Shown one piece after another: positions 9,954-17,368 of a stretch of 21,512 bases of DNA (position 1 is the stretch's first letter; each line of letters opens with the position of its first letter). The DNA is taken from positions 1 through 21,512 of the forward strand of contig CAMLGF010000064.1 of NCBI GenBank assembly GCA_946479515.1, read 5' to 3'. The notes beneath the pieces are model-generated. The model did no database searches. It saw only the letters and a program-made list of their open reading frames with translations, and was not told where the DNA came from. The position numbers and the translations under genes were made by a program. The stretch comes from an uncultured Pseudomonadota bacterium (lineage in GTDB: Bacteria; Pseudomonadota; Gammaproteobacteria; Steroidobacterales; Steroidobacteraceae).

Positions 9954-11471
9954 ATGCAGGGATTTCCGATTCTTTCGCTCCTGACCTGGCTGCCCATCGC
10001 GGGTGGCCTGCTCGTGCTGTTGTTCGGCGATCGGCGCATCCAGGCCGGCCGGTGGGTGGCGCTGACCACCGCGCTCGCGGCATTCATCGCCTCGCTTCCG
10101 CTGTATGCGCATTTCGACGCCAGCACGGCGGCCTTCCAGTTCCCGGAGCAGGTGTCGTGGATTCCCGCGTTCCACGCCACTTACTACCTGGGCGTCGACG
10201 GCATCTCGCTGCCGCTCATCCTGCTGACCACGTTCACCACCGTGCCCGTGGTGATCGCCGCGTGGACGGTCATCGAGCAGCGCCCCGCCCAGTACTACGC
10301 CGCCTTCCTCATCATGGAAGGCCTGATGATCGGCGTGTTCTCCGCGCTCGACGGTCTGCTGTTCTATTTCTTCTGGGAAGCCATGCTCATCCCGATGTTC
10401 CTGATCATCGGCGTGTGGGGCGGGCCGCGGCGCGTGTACGCCACGCTCAAGTTCTTCCTGTACACCTTCCTGGGCTCGGTGTTCATGCTGGTGGCGCTCA
10501 TCTACATGGTGCTCAAGACGGGTGATTTCAGCATCGCCGCCTTCCATGAGCTGCCGCTGACAGCGCAGGAACAGATGTGGATCTTCTTCGCGTTCCTCGC
10601 GGCATTCGCCGTGAAGATCCCCATGGTGCCGGTGCACACCTGGTTGCCGGACGCGCACGTCGAGGCGCCCACCGGCGGTTCCGTGGTGCTGGCGGCCATC
10701 ATGCTGAAGATGGGCGGCTACGGTTTCCTGCGTTTCGCCTTGCCCATCACGCCCGATGCCTCGCGTGAGTTCGACTGGCTGCTGATCGGCCTGTCGCTGA
10801 TCGCGGTGGTGTACATCGGCTTCGTCGCGCTGGTGCAGACCGACATGAAGAAGCTGATCGCGTATTCGTCCATCGCGCACATGGGCTTCGTGACGCTCGG
10901 CTCGTTCATCGCCTTCGACATCTACGCGGCCAACGGCAATTACGAGGGCGCGGGCATGGGCATCGACGGCGCCATGGTGCAGATGGTGTCGCACGGCCTC
11001 ATCTCCGGCGCCTTGTTCCTGTGCGTGGGCGTCATGTACGACCGCGTGCACTCGCGTGAGATCTCCTCCTATGGCGGCGTGATCAACACCATGCCGAAGT
11101 TCGCGGCGTTCTTCGTGCTGTTCGCGCTTGCCAATTCCGGCCTGCCGGGCACCTCGGGCTTCGTCGGCGAGTTCCTGGTGATCCTGGCGTCGTTCAAGGC
11201 CAATTTCTGGTACGCCTTCCTCGCCGGGTTGACGCTGATCCTCGGTGCCGCCTACACGCTGTGGCTGGTGAAGCGCGTCATCTTCGGCGCCATCGCCAAC
11301 CACCACGTGGCCGAGCTCACGGATCTCAATTTCCGCGAGTTCATCATCCTCGGCGTGCTGGCCCTCGCCGTGCTCGCGGTCGGCCTGTGGCCGGCACCGC
11401 TCACCGACGTCATGCAGGCCACCGTGCAGCATCTCGTCCAGCAGATCAGCACGAGCAAGCTGCCGCTATGA
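9954..11471 (+). CDS. nuoM: NADH-quinone oxidoreductase subunit M
   Basis: This is the second antiporter-like proton-pumping subunit of complex I (ND4 type). The product is 505 residues, as usual. Conserved residues visible are Glu142 in FYFFWEAMLIPMFLIIGVWGG, Lys221 in FAVKIPMVPVHTWLPDAHVEAPT, and the QTDMKKLIAYSSIAHMGFV segment. About fourteen hydrophobic helices can be followed. The ATG lies 15 bases after nuoL, with only a weak AAGAAA ribosome-binding site. The stop overlaps the nuoN ATG. Confidence 0.98.
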   Translation: MQGFPILSLLTWLPIAGGLLVLLFGDRRIQAGRWVALTTALAAFIASLPLYAHFDASTAAFQFPEQVSWIPAFHATYYLGVDGISLPLILLTTFTTVPVVIAAWTVIEQRPAQYYAAFLIMEGLMIGVFSALDGLLFYFFWEAMLIPMFLIIGVWGGPRRVYATLKFFLYTFLGSVFMLVALIYMVLKTGDFSIAAFHELPLTAQEQMWIFFAFLAAFAVKIPMVPVHTWLPDAHVEAPTGGSVVLAAIMLKMGGYGFLRFALPITPDASREFDWLLIGLSLIAVVYIGFVALVQTDMKKLIAYSSIAHMGFVTLGSFIAFDIYAANGNYEGAGMGIDGAMVQMVSHGLISGALFLCVGVMYDRVHSREISSYGGVINTMPKFAAFFVLFALANSGLPGTSGFVGEFLVILASFKANFWYAFLAGLTLILGAAYTLWLVKRVIFGAIANHHVAELTDLNFREFIILGVLALAVLAVGLWPAPLTDVMQATVQHLVQQISTSKLPL

Positions 11472-12919
11472 CTCCAGAAGTACCCGTCATGACCTGGGCC
11501 TACCTGCAACCGGCACTGCCGGAGATGTATCTCACCGCGGCCATCTGCGTGCTGCTGCTGGCTGACGTGTTCGTCGGGCATCGCAGCCGGCGCTTCACGC
11601 CGACCTTCACGCTGTTGCTGCTGGCCGGCGGCGCCGTGCTCACCGCGCTCTACGCCAACGTCGACCAGCGTCTCGTGCTGTTCGGTGACAGCTATGTGGC
11701 CGATCCGCTGGCCGTGCTGCTCAAGCTGTTCGGGTTCGTCACCATCGCGCTGGCGCTGCTGTATTCGCGCGAGTACCTGGAACGGCGCGGCATGATGCGC
11801 GGCGAGTACTACGTGCTGGCGCTGACGGCGCTGCTCGGCATCTTCGTCCTGTGCAGCGCCAACAGCCTGCTCACCGTGTACATCGGCGTCGAGCTCATGT
11901 CGCTGTCGCTGTATGCCATGGTCGCCTTCGATCGCGATTCCGGCATCGCTGCCGAATCGGCCATGAAGTATTTCGTGCTCGGCGCCATCGCGTCGGGCAT
12001 GTTGCTGTATGGCATGTCGCTGATCTACGGACTCAACGGTACGTTGAAGCTGGATGACCTCGCGATGAAGGCCGGCGGCGAGCCGAGCATCGGCATCATC
12101 TTCGGGCTCGTGTTCCTGGTGATTGGCGTGGCCTTCAAGTTCGGCGCCGTGCCGTTCCACATGTGGGTACCCGACGTGTATCACGGCGCGCCCACGGGCG
12201 TGACGCTGTTCCTGTCCACGGTGCCGAAGATCGCCTCGTTCGCGTTTGCGTTCCGCCTGCTCGCGCACGGCATGGGCCCGGTGGGCGCCGCGTGGCAAGA
12301 CATGCTCGCGCCGCTCGCGGTGCTCTCGATGGTGCTCGGCAACGTCATCGCCATCGCGCAGACCAATCTCAAGCGCATGCTGGCGTACTCGGCCATCGGC
12401 AACGTGGGTTTCATCCTGCTCGGCTTCGTGGCCGGCACCGCCGAGGGCTACCAGGCCGCGCTGTACTACACCGTGGCGTACGTGCTCATGACGCTGGGTT
12501 CCTTCGGCGTCATCACGCTGCTCGCCCGACAGGGCTTCGAAGCCGACGAGCTCGATCACTACAAGGGCTTGTACAAGCGAGATCCGCTGCTCGCGCTGGC
12601 GATGATGTTCCTGATGTTCTCCACGGCCGGCATCCCGCCGTTCATCGGCTTCTGGGCCAAGTTCAATATCTTCCAGGCGCTGTGGCTGAGCGGCCATGTG
12701 TGGCTGATCATCATCGGCGCGGCCGCGTCGGTGATCGGCGTGTTCTATTACCTGCGCGTCGTCAAGCTCATGTACTTCGACTCGCCGGGCGAACTGCCCG
12801 CCGGACCGGCCACCTCGACGGCGGTGCGTGGCGTGCTCGCGCTCAACGCGCTGGCCGTCCTGGCACTGGGAATCGTGCCCAACGCATTGATTCAACTCTG
12901 CGCACGCGTCATCGGTTAA
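11468..12919 (+). CDS. nuoN: NADH-quinone oxidoreductase subunit N
   Basis: This is the third antiporter-like subunit of complex I (ND2 type) and the last gene of the operon. The product is 483 residues from the ATG that overlaps the nuoM stop. A second in-frame ATG at 11489 would give a 476-residue product starting MTWAYLQPALPEM; the overlap favours the first. Visible motifs are VYIGVELMSLSLYAMVAF (Glu142), KFGAVPFHMWVPDVYHGAPT (Lys224) and QTNLKRMLAYSAIGNVGFI. No further complex I gene follows; the next feature is the initiator tRNA. Confidence 0.97.
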   Translation: MTPEVPVMTWAYLQPALPEMYLTAAICVLLLADVFVGHRSRRFTPTFTLLLLAGGAVLTALYANVDQRLVLFGDSYVADPLAVLLKLFGFVTIALALLYSREYLERRGMMRGEYYVLALTALLGIFVLCSANSLLTVYIGVELMSLSLYAMVAFDRDSGIAAESAMKYFVLGAIASGMLLYGMSLIYGLNGTLKLDDLAMKAGGEPSIGIIFGLVFLVIGVAFKFGAVPFHMWVPDVYHGAPTGVTLFLSTVPKIASFAFAFRLLAHGMGPVGAAWQDMLAPLAVLSMVLGNVIAIAQTNLKRMLAYSAIGNVGFILLGFVAGTAEGYQAALYYTVAYVLMTLGSFGVITLLARQGFEADELDHYKGLYKRDPLLALAMMFLMFSTAGIPPFIGFWAKFNIFQALWLSGHVWLIIIGAAASVIGVFYYLRVVKLMYFDSPGELPAGPATSTAVRGVLALNALAVLALGIVPNALIQLCARVIG

Positions 12920-12926
12920 GAGAAGT

Positions 12927-12955
12927 TTGCAAAGCGCGCGCGCATCGCAGAGAAT
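12927..12955 (+). promoter_or_regulatory. Predicted sigma70-type promoter for tRNA-fMet
   Basis: A TTGCAA element (12927-12932) and a GAGAAT element (12950-12955) are separated by exactly 17 bases, with the GC-rich stretch GCGCGCCCCC just after the -10. A GC-rich discriminator is typical of stable-RNA promoters under stringent control, so the tRNA may be transcribed independently of the nuo operon. The start would be near 12962. The -10 match is moderate. This is inferred from sequence only. Confidence 0.5.
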
Positions 12956-12976
12956 GCGCGCCCCCTCGACGAGGGG
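12938..12976 (+). other. Two consecutive hairpins between nuoN and tRNA-fMet
   Basis: A perfect 8-bp inverted repeat, GCGCGCAT (12938-12945) and ATGCGCGC (12954-12961) with an 8-base loop, is followed at once by CCCCTC (12962-12967) and GAGGGG (12971-12976) with a 3-base loop. Neither is followed by a T run, so an intrinsic terminator for nuo is not supported. The first hairpin contains the predicted -10. They may be processing or pausing structures in readthrough RNA. Confidence 0.45.
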
Positions 12977-12982
12977 ATCGGT

Positions 12983-13059
12983 TGCGGGGTGGAGCAGTCT
13001 GGCAGCTCGTCGGGCTCATAACCCGAAGGTCGCAGGTTCAAATCCTGCCCCCGCTACCA
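12983..13059 (+). tRNA. Initiator tRNA-fMet (CAT anticodon)
   Basis: A 77-base tRNA with anticodon CAT at 13017-13019. The anticodon stem has three consecutive G:C pairs (GGG 13012-13014 with CCC 13022-13024), the hallmark of initiator tRNA for P-site binding. The T arm is GCAGG-TTCAAAT-CCTGC (13032-13048), and CCA is encoded (13057-13059). Position 1 is T (12983) and position 72 is T (13055), giving an unpaired U1xU72. E. coli has C1xA72; the lack of a pair here is what formylation needs. It corresponds to metY, which in E. coli lies directly upstream of rimP. Confidence 0.97.
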
Positions 13060-13108
13060 ATTCAATTCGCACTGCTCCCCGCGTTGACCGGGCCCGATCG
13101 CCCCGGCC

Positions 13109-13729
13109 TCAGCCTTTGAACCCCTTCGCCACCACGTAGACCTCGCGCGACTCCTTGCGCGACGCCTCCGGCTTGCGGATCAGCACCTTCTCGAACGACT
13201 TGCGCAGTTCCTTCAGGTACGCGTCCGACCCCGCGCCCTGAAACATCTTGGCGACGAACGTGGCGCCGGGCTCGAGCGTCTGTTTCACGGTGTCCAATGC
13301 CAGCTCGAGGAAATACATCGAAGAGGCCTGGTCGGCGGAATCGATGCCGGTGATGTTGGGAGCGATGTCCGAGAGGATGAGATCGAACCGGCCGCCGCCC
13401 AGCCAGCCGAGTAGTTGGTCGAGGGTGGACTGCTCGGTGAAGTCCCCCTGGATGAAATCGACGTTCGCCAGCGAGGCCATGGGCAGGATGTCGGTCGCCA
13501 GCACGCGCCCCTTGGCGCCGACCAGTTTGCCCGCCACCTGCGACCAGCCGCCGGGCGCGGAACCCAGGTCCATGATGCGCATGCCGGGCCTGATCAGCCG
13601 GTCCTTGGCATTGAGTTCCACCAGCTTGTAAGCCGAGCGCGAGCGATAGCCCTCGATCTGCGCCTTCTTCACGAAGGGATCCTTGAGATGTCGCTGCAGC
13701 CACTGGTTGCTGCTCTTGGAACGGGGCAT
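13109..13729 (-). CDS. rlmE: 23S rRNA (uridine-2'-O-)-methyltransferase RlmE
   Basis: This is the RrmJ/FtsJ-type enzyme that methylates the 2'-O of U2552 in the 23S rRNA A loop during large-subunit assembly. The product is 206 residues (209 in E. coli). The SAM-binding motif DLGSAPGGWSQ is at 54-64. The catalytic K-D-K-E tetrad is complete: Lys35 (SAYKL), Asp121 (LSDIAPN), Lys161 (VAKMFQG) and Glu196 (SREVYVV). The ATG at 13729 was chosen because conserved sequence (SKSSNQWLQRHLKDPFVKKA) begins right after it; the open frame upstream overlaps the divergent gene and is not family-like. In many gammaproteobacteria ftsH follows rlmE; here rlmE instead faces the tRNA and nuoN, so that linkage is lost. 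Confidence 0.96.
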   Translation of the reverse strand: MPRSKSSNQWLQRHLKDPFVKKAQIEGYRSRSAYKLVELNAKDRLIRPGMRIMDLGSAPGGWSQVAGKLVGAKGRVLATDILPMASLANVDFIQGDFTEQSTLDQLLGWLGGGRFDLILSDIAPNITGIDSADQASSMYFLELALDTVKQTLEPGATFVAKMFQGAGSDAYLKELRKSFEKVLIRKPEASRKESREVYVVAKGFKG

Positions 13730-13734
13730 CGCGG

Positions 13735-13797
13735 TTTCCGGTGGGTGTTTTGTCGCTAGAATGCCCGGCAATTCTACCTCCACCTCTGCCGGGTCAA
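13735..13797. promoter_or_regulatory. Divergent rlmE / flavoprotein promoter region with a symmetric -10 pair
   Basis: TAGAAT on the + strand (13757-13762) and TAGAAT on the - strand (13771-13776) form the inverted repeat TAGAAT-N8-ATTCTA. The minus promoter would use TTGACC (13797-13792) with a 15-base spacer towards rlmE. The plus promoter would use a weak TTTCCG (13735-13740) with a 16-base spacer towards the flavoprotein. Two polymerases could not occupy both at once, so expression of the two genes may be mutually exclusive at any moment. Predicted from sequence only. Confidence 0.4.
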
Positions 13798-13813
13798 CCG
13801 GCCAGGAACCGGA

Positions 13814-15457
13814 ATGATCCGCATCACCGAGCTGTCGCTGCCGCTCGACTACACGCCCGAGGCGCTGCGCGCCGCGGTGGTCAGACGTCTCAGGATCCGT
13901 GACTCGGAACTGCTGCAGTCGACGCTGTTCAAGCGCAGCTACGATGCGCGCAAGAAGAACTCCGGCATCCTCTTCATCTGCATCGTCGACGTTCAGGTGA
14001 AGGACGAAGCCGCAGTACTGGAGCGGTTCGCCCGGGATCGGCAGGTGGGGCCGGCGCCCGATACCGGCTATCACCCGGTCGCGAAGGCGCCCACCGGCCT
14101 GCAGGAACGGCCTGTGGTGATCGGCTTTGGTCCCGGCGGCCTGTTCGCGGCGCTGCTGCTGGCGCAGATGGGCTTTCGGCCCCTCGTGCTCGAACGTGGC
14201 CGCGACGTGCGCCGGCGCACGCAGGACACCTGGGGACTATGGCGGCGCAAGATCCTCGAGCCGACGTCGAACGTCCAGTTCGGCGAGGGCGGGGCGGGGC
14301 TGTTCTCGGACGGCAAGCTCTACAGCCAGATCAAGGATCCCAGGTTCTACGGCCGCAAGGTGATGTACGAGTTCGTGCGCGCGGGTGCGCCCGAGGAGAT
14401 TCTGTACGTCAGCAAGCCGCACATCGGCACGTTCCGGCTCACCGGCATCGTCGAGCGAATGCGGGCGCAGATCCTGGCGCTCGGTGGCGAAGTGCGTTTC
14501 GAGAGCCGGGTCAGCGACCTGGTCATCGAAGAACTCGCGCAGGATTCGCGGCGCATCTCCGGGGTGGTGCTCGAGAGCGGCGAGACGCTGGCCAGCCGGC
14601 ACGTGGTGCTGGCGCTGGGCCACAGCTCGCGCGACACGTTCCGCATGCTGGAGCGCCGCGGTGTGTTCCTGGAGGCGAAGCCGTTCTCGATCGGCTTCCG
14701 CATCGAGCATCCGCAGTCGCTGATAGATAGAGCGCGGCTCGGGCGCTTTGCGGGGCATCCGGAGCTCGGCGCCGCGGACTACAAGCTGGTGCACCACGCG
14801 CGCAATGGCCGATCGGTGTACAGCTTCTGCATGTGTCCGGGAGGCACCGTCGTGGCGGCGACCTCGGAACCCGGTCGCGTGGTCACCAACGGCATGAGCC
14901 AGTACTCACGCAACGAGCGCAATGCCAACGCCGGCATCGTCGTGGGCATCGAGCCCGGCAAGGATTTCCCCGGGGGCCCACTGGCCGGCGTGGAACTGCA
15001 GGAGGCACTGGAGTCGCAGGCTTTCGAGCAGGGTGGTGGCGACTACTGCGCGCCCGCGCAGCGGGTGGGCGATTTCCTGCGCGGCACTGCGTCCCGGGAC
15101 CTGGGCGAGGTGCAGCCCTCGTATCAGCCGGGGGTGAAACTCGGCGACCTGGGGCAGTCGCTGCCGGCCTATGCGATCGAGGCGATCCGCGAGGCGCTGC
15201 CGGCGTTCGGCAGGCAGATACCGGGTTTCGACCGTGACGATGCGGTGCTCACCGGGGTGGAGACGCGCACCTCGTCTCCCGTGCGAATCACGCGCCACGC
15301 ACAGACGCTGCAGAGCCTCAACACGCTGGGCCTGTACCCCTGCGGCGAGGGCGCGGGCTACGCAGGCGGTATCCTCTCGGCCGGCGTCGATGGCATCAAG
15401 GTGGCGGAGGCGGTGGCGCTGGATATCGTCGCGGCGCAGGCACGGGGCCCGGAATGA
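13814..15457 (+). CDS. COG2509-type FAD-dependent oxidoreductase
   Basis: A 547-residue flavoprotein of the uncharacterised FAD-dependent dehydrogenase family (COG2509-like). An N-terminal domain of about 95 residues with small alpha/beta character precedes a Rossmann FAD-binding motif, VIGFGPGGLFAALLLAQMG (102-120), with the ribose-binding acidic residue at Glu127 (LVLERG). The family segments NVQFGEGGAGLFSDGKLYSQ and, near the C-terminus, YPCGEGAGYAGGILSAGVDG (second FAD contact) are intact. No membrane segment or signal peptide is seen, so it is probably cytosolic. The ATG is preceded by AGGAA (13804-13808) at a 5-base spacing. It overlaps the downstream RNA methyltransferase gene by ATGA, indicating an operon. 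The substrate is unknown; links to tRNA or cofactor metabolism would be a guess. Confidence 0.88.
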   Translation: MIRITELSLPLDYTPEALRAAVVRRLRIRDSELLQSTLFKRSYDARKKNSGILFICIVDVQVKDEAAVLERFARDRQVGPAPDTGYHPVAKAPTGLQERPVVIGFGPGGLFAALLLAQMGFRPLVLERGRDVRRRTQDTWGLWRRKILEPTSNVQFGEGGAGLFSDGKLYSQIKDPRFYGRKVMYEFVRAGAPEEILYVSKPHIGTFRLTGIVERMRAQILALGGEVRFESRVSDLVIEELAQDSRRISGVVLESGETLASRHVVLALGHSSRDTFRMLERRGVFLEAKPFSIGFRIEHPQSLIDRARLGRFAGHPELGAADYKLVHHARNGRSVYSFCMCPGGTVVAATSEPGRVVTNGMSQYSRNERNANAGIVVGIEPGKDFPGGPLAGVELQEALESQAFEQGGGDYCAPAQRVGDFLRGTASRDLGEVQPSYQPGVKLGDLGQSLPAYAIEAIREALPAFGRQIPGFDRDDAVLTGVETRTSSPVRITRHAQTLQSLNTLGLYPCGEGAGYAGGILSAGVDGIKVAEAVALDIVAAQARGPE

Positions 15458-16176
15458 AATTCGAAGACATCAGGAAACTGCACCAGAAGAAATACCGCGA
15501 GGAGTTCGGCCGCTTCATCGTCGAGGGCGAACACCTGGTGCAGGAGCTGGAGAAAGCGGCGCTGCGGGACGAGCGCCTGCGCGCGAGCGAGATCTACGCC
15601 ACCCACGAGTACGCCCGGCGCAGTGGCAAGCTCGCCTCGCAGGTCATCAATGCCCGGCAGATGGCGCAGATCAGCGAGACGCGTTCACCGCAGGGTATCG
15701 CCGCGGTGGTACCGCTGCTCGCCGCGAGTGCGCCGCGCGCCGGCGAACGCGCGATCTATCTACACGAGATCCAGGACCCGGGGAACCTCGGCACCATCCT
15801 GCGCACGCTGGCCTGGTTCGGCGATTTCCGCTGCCTGCTGAGCGCCGACAGCGTGGACGTGCACAATGGCAAGGTGGTGCGCGCCAGCATGGGCGCGATA
15901 TTCCACGTACCCGTGGAGATGGAGGTGTCCCTGGCGCAGCTGCGCCAGCGGTATCCGCGCATCGCCGCGCTGGATCTTGCGGGTGAACCGGTGACGTCGC
16001 CCGAATTCCGCGGCTTCGATTGCTACGCGTTCGGCAACGAGGCGCGCGGCCTGCCGGGCGACTTCGTGAACGAGGGCGCGCGCAGCTTCACCATCCCCGG
16101 CACCGGCGTCATCGAGTCGTTGAACGTCGCCGCCACGGTCAACATCTGCCTGTACGAGCTCCATCGGCCGGCCTGA
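15454..16176 (+). CDS. TrmH/SpoU-family RNA 2'-O-ribose methyltransferase
   Basis: A 240-residue SPOUT-superfamily methyltransferase expected to methylate a 2'-OH in rRNA or tRNA using SAM bound in a trefoil knot. An N-terminal RNA-binding-like substrate domain (1-90, with RFIVEGEHLVQE at 20-31) is followed by the catalytic domain. Motif 1 is IQDPGNLGTILRTLAWFG (106-123, with Asn111 and Arg117), motif 2 is FGNEARGLPG (193-202) and motif 3 is IPGTGVIESLNVAATVNICLYE (214-235). The overall layout resembles RlmB- or TsnR-like proteins, but the target nucleotide cannot be assigned from sequence. The start is fixed by a four-base overlap with the flavoprotein gene. The following 100 bases contain no gene. 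Confidence 0.9.
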   Translation: MKFEDIRKLHQKKYREEFGRFIVEGEHLVQELEKAALRDERLRASEIYATHEYARRSGKLASQVINARQMAQISETRSPQGIAAVVPLLAASAPRAGERAIYLHEIQDPGNLGTILRTLAWFGDFRCLLSADSVDVHNGKVVRASMGAIFHVPVEMEVSLAQLRQRYPRIAALDLAGEPVTSPEFRGFDCYAFGNEARGLPGDFVNEGARSFTIPGTGVIESLNVAATVNICLYELHRPA

Positions 16177-16185
16177 CGGCAATCC

Positions 16186-16201
16186 TGTGATGCGGATCAC
16201 G
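16186..16201 (+). promoter_or_regulatory. CRP/Clp-like palindromic site
   Basis: TGTGA (16186-16190), six bases, then TCACG (16197-16201): one mismatch from the CRP-family core TGTGA-N6-TCACA. It sits 77-92 bases before the ATG of the orphan gene and only 9 bases after the methyltransferase stop, a place fit for an activator site. No convincing -35/-10 pair could be placed downstream. A single 16-base match in a 21-kb window may be chance. Confidence 0.35.
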
Positions 16202-16238
16202 GGCGCTCCTGCGGGAAGTCCTGAAGGGGCAGGCGCCC
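16201..16238 (+). other. Intergenic hairpin after the TrmH-family gene
   Basis: GGGCGC (16201-16206) pairs with GCGCCC (16233-16238), and after a two-base bulge CTGC (16209-16212) pairs with GCAG (16229-16232), leaving a 16-base loop. No T run follows, so it is not a canonical intrinsic terminator, but it could stabilise the end of the methyltransferase mRNA or attenuate transcription into the orphan gene. Confidence 0.4.
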
Positions 16239-16277
16239 GGTGCCGTTAAGTTCGAGTGAAACAACGGGTGGCGCGGC

Positions 16278-16676
16278 ATGGGTGAAGTCATTCACGTCAA
16301 TTTCGGCGAGGTGCAGTACTCGGCGAGCGTGCAGGCCGTGCTGTCCAAGCGCATCCAGGGCAAGCTCGATCAGCTGTTCCCCGAACGCTGGAACCGCGCC
16401 GACCGCATTGCCGCGCAGGCCATCGCCGACATGAAGAAATTCGACAAGCGCATCGAGTTCACGCTGGACATCGAGCGGCCGGTGGCCGCCGACGGCAGTT
16501 TTTCGGAGCAGGCCTTCCTGGCCTCGACGGCGAAGCTGAAGACCGAGGTGAACGCGCTGGTCCACGAATTGCGCAAGGCCGCGCATCTGGCGATCGCCTC
16601 GACGGCCTACAGCACCGTCATCCACGTCGCGGCGCCCGAGGAGATGCTGGCCGGGCTCGCGCCGGCATCCGGTTAG
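16278..16676 (+). CDS. Hypothetical protein, 132 residues, family not recognised
   Basis: I do not recognise this protein. It begins MGEVIHVNFGEVQYSASVQ and has no signal peptide or membrane segment, so it is probably cytosolic. It looks mostly helical: an N-terminal strand, then amphipathic helices at about 17-33 and 40-54, a strand-like FTLDIERPV (61-69), and helices at about 77-109. There is one Trp and no Cys, so there is no metal-site pattern of that type. Codon use fits its neighbours and is not that of a random frame. It stands alone on the + strand, 101 bases after the methyltransferase and convergent with the esterase. The ATG at 16278 has only a weak GGGTGGCG upstream. No function is proposed. 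Confidence 0.72.
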   Translation: MGEVIHVNFGEVQYSASVQAVLSKRIQGKLDQLFPERWNRADRIAAQAIADMKKFDKRIEFTLDIERPVAADGSFSEQAFLASTAKLKTEVNALVHELRKAAHLAIASTAYSTVIHVAAPEEMLAGLAPASG

Positions 16677-16697
16677 GAGCCGCGCGGCCGGCGGCTC
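16677..16697. terminator. Hairpin between convergent genes
   Basis: A perfect 7-bp stem, GAGCCGC (16677-16683) and GCGGCTC (16691-16697), with a 7-base loop. It begins directly after the stop of the orphan gene and overlaps the esterase stop on the other strand. Its position suits a bidirectional terminator, but neither side has a T run, so factor-independent termination is doubtful. Confidence 0.4.
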
Positions 16698-17358
16698 AGG
16701 TTATCCGCCCGAGGAACGCACGCAGGTCCGCGACTTCCTGCTCGCACAGCGAATGCGGCATGTCGTAGGCATGCCATTCCACCTTGTAGCCGCTGGCTTC
16801 CAGCACGCGCCGCGAATCGTCACCCATCGGGTATGGCACGACCGGGTCCTGCAGACCGTGGGCCATGAAGATGGGCGTCGCCAGATTGGCATTGCCGCGC
16901 TCGATGGCGAACTGCCGTTGCAGCGGAAGATAGCAGGAGAGGGCGATGACCCCGGCGAATTTCAGCGGCGAGCGCGTGGCGATCTGCAACGCCATGGCGC
17001 CGCCCTGGGAGAAGCCGGCGATGGCGATGCGCGCCGGCGGGATGCCGGATTCGGCTTCGCGCGCGATCAAGGTGCCGATGGCATCGGCCGAGTCGCGAAT
17101 GCCTTCGATGTCTTCCGCCGAGCGGCGGTCGATTCCCATCAGGTCGTACCAGGCGCGCATGCGATAGCCGTTGTTGAGCGTCACCGGTCGTACCGGCGCG
17201 TGCGGAAAGACGAAGCGCAGGCTGGGCGAATCCGGCCGGAGCAGTTCCGGCACCAGCGGCTCGAAATCGTGGCCGTCGGCGCCGAGGCCGTGCATCCAGA
17301 GGACGGTGAACGAGGGTTGCGGGCCGGTTTCGACGATGACGCTTTCGAGAGTATTCAA
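16696..17358 (-). CDS. Alpha/beta-hydrolase carboxylesterase (phospholipase/carboxylesterase family)
   Basis: A 220-residue serine esterase of the carboxylesterase/acyl-protein thioesterase-like family (estB or YpfH type), probably cytosolic, hydrolysing short acyl esters; the natural substrate is unknown. The oxyanion-side motif HGLGADG is at 23-29. The nucleophile elbow GFSQGG puts Ser117 in place, with Asp171 (HGLQDPVVP) and His202 (DMPHS) completing the triad. The start is TTG, chosen because AAGGAA (17369-17364) lies 5 bases upstream and the conserved fold begins soon after. The gene follows the PspC-domain gene after 10 bases, so it is the third gene of the padR operon. Membership in that operon may indicate a membrane-lipid or envelope-stress role, but that is inference. 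Confidence 0.93.
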   Translation of the reverse strand: MNTLESVIVETGPQPSFTVLWMHGLGADGHDFEPLVPELLRPDSPSLRFVFPHAPVRPVTLNNGYRMRAWYDLMGIDRRSAEDIEGIRDSADAIGTLIAREAESGIPPARIAIAGFSQGGAMALQIATRSPLKFAGVIALSCYLPLQRQFAIERGNANLATPIFMAHGLQDPVVPYPMGDDSRRVLEASGYKVEWHAYDMPHSLCEQEVADLRAFLGRIT

Positions 17359-17368
17359 ACCGGTTCCT

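Noticed and set aside
7794..11432. A minus-strand open frame of about 1,200 codons opposite nuoL and nuoM
   Set aside because: It is rich in His, Arg, Glu and Asp in the way antisense of GC-rich membrane-protein genes is, has no recognisable domain, and nuoK (its end), nuoL and nuoM on the + strand are certain.
11252..12895. A 547-codon minus-strand open frame opposite nuoN
   Set aside because: Antisense shadow of a well-identified gene.
13730..14074. N-terminal extension of the rlmE frame
   Set aside because: It runs through the divergent promoters and the antisense of the flavoprotein gene; family similarity begins at the ATG at 13729.
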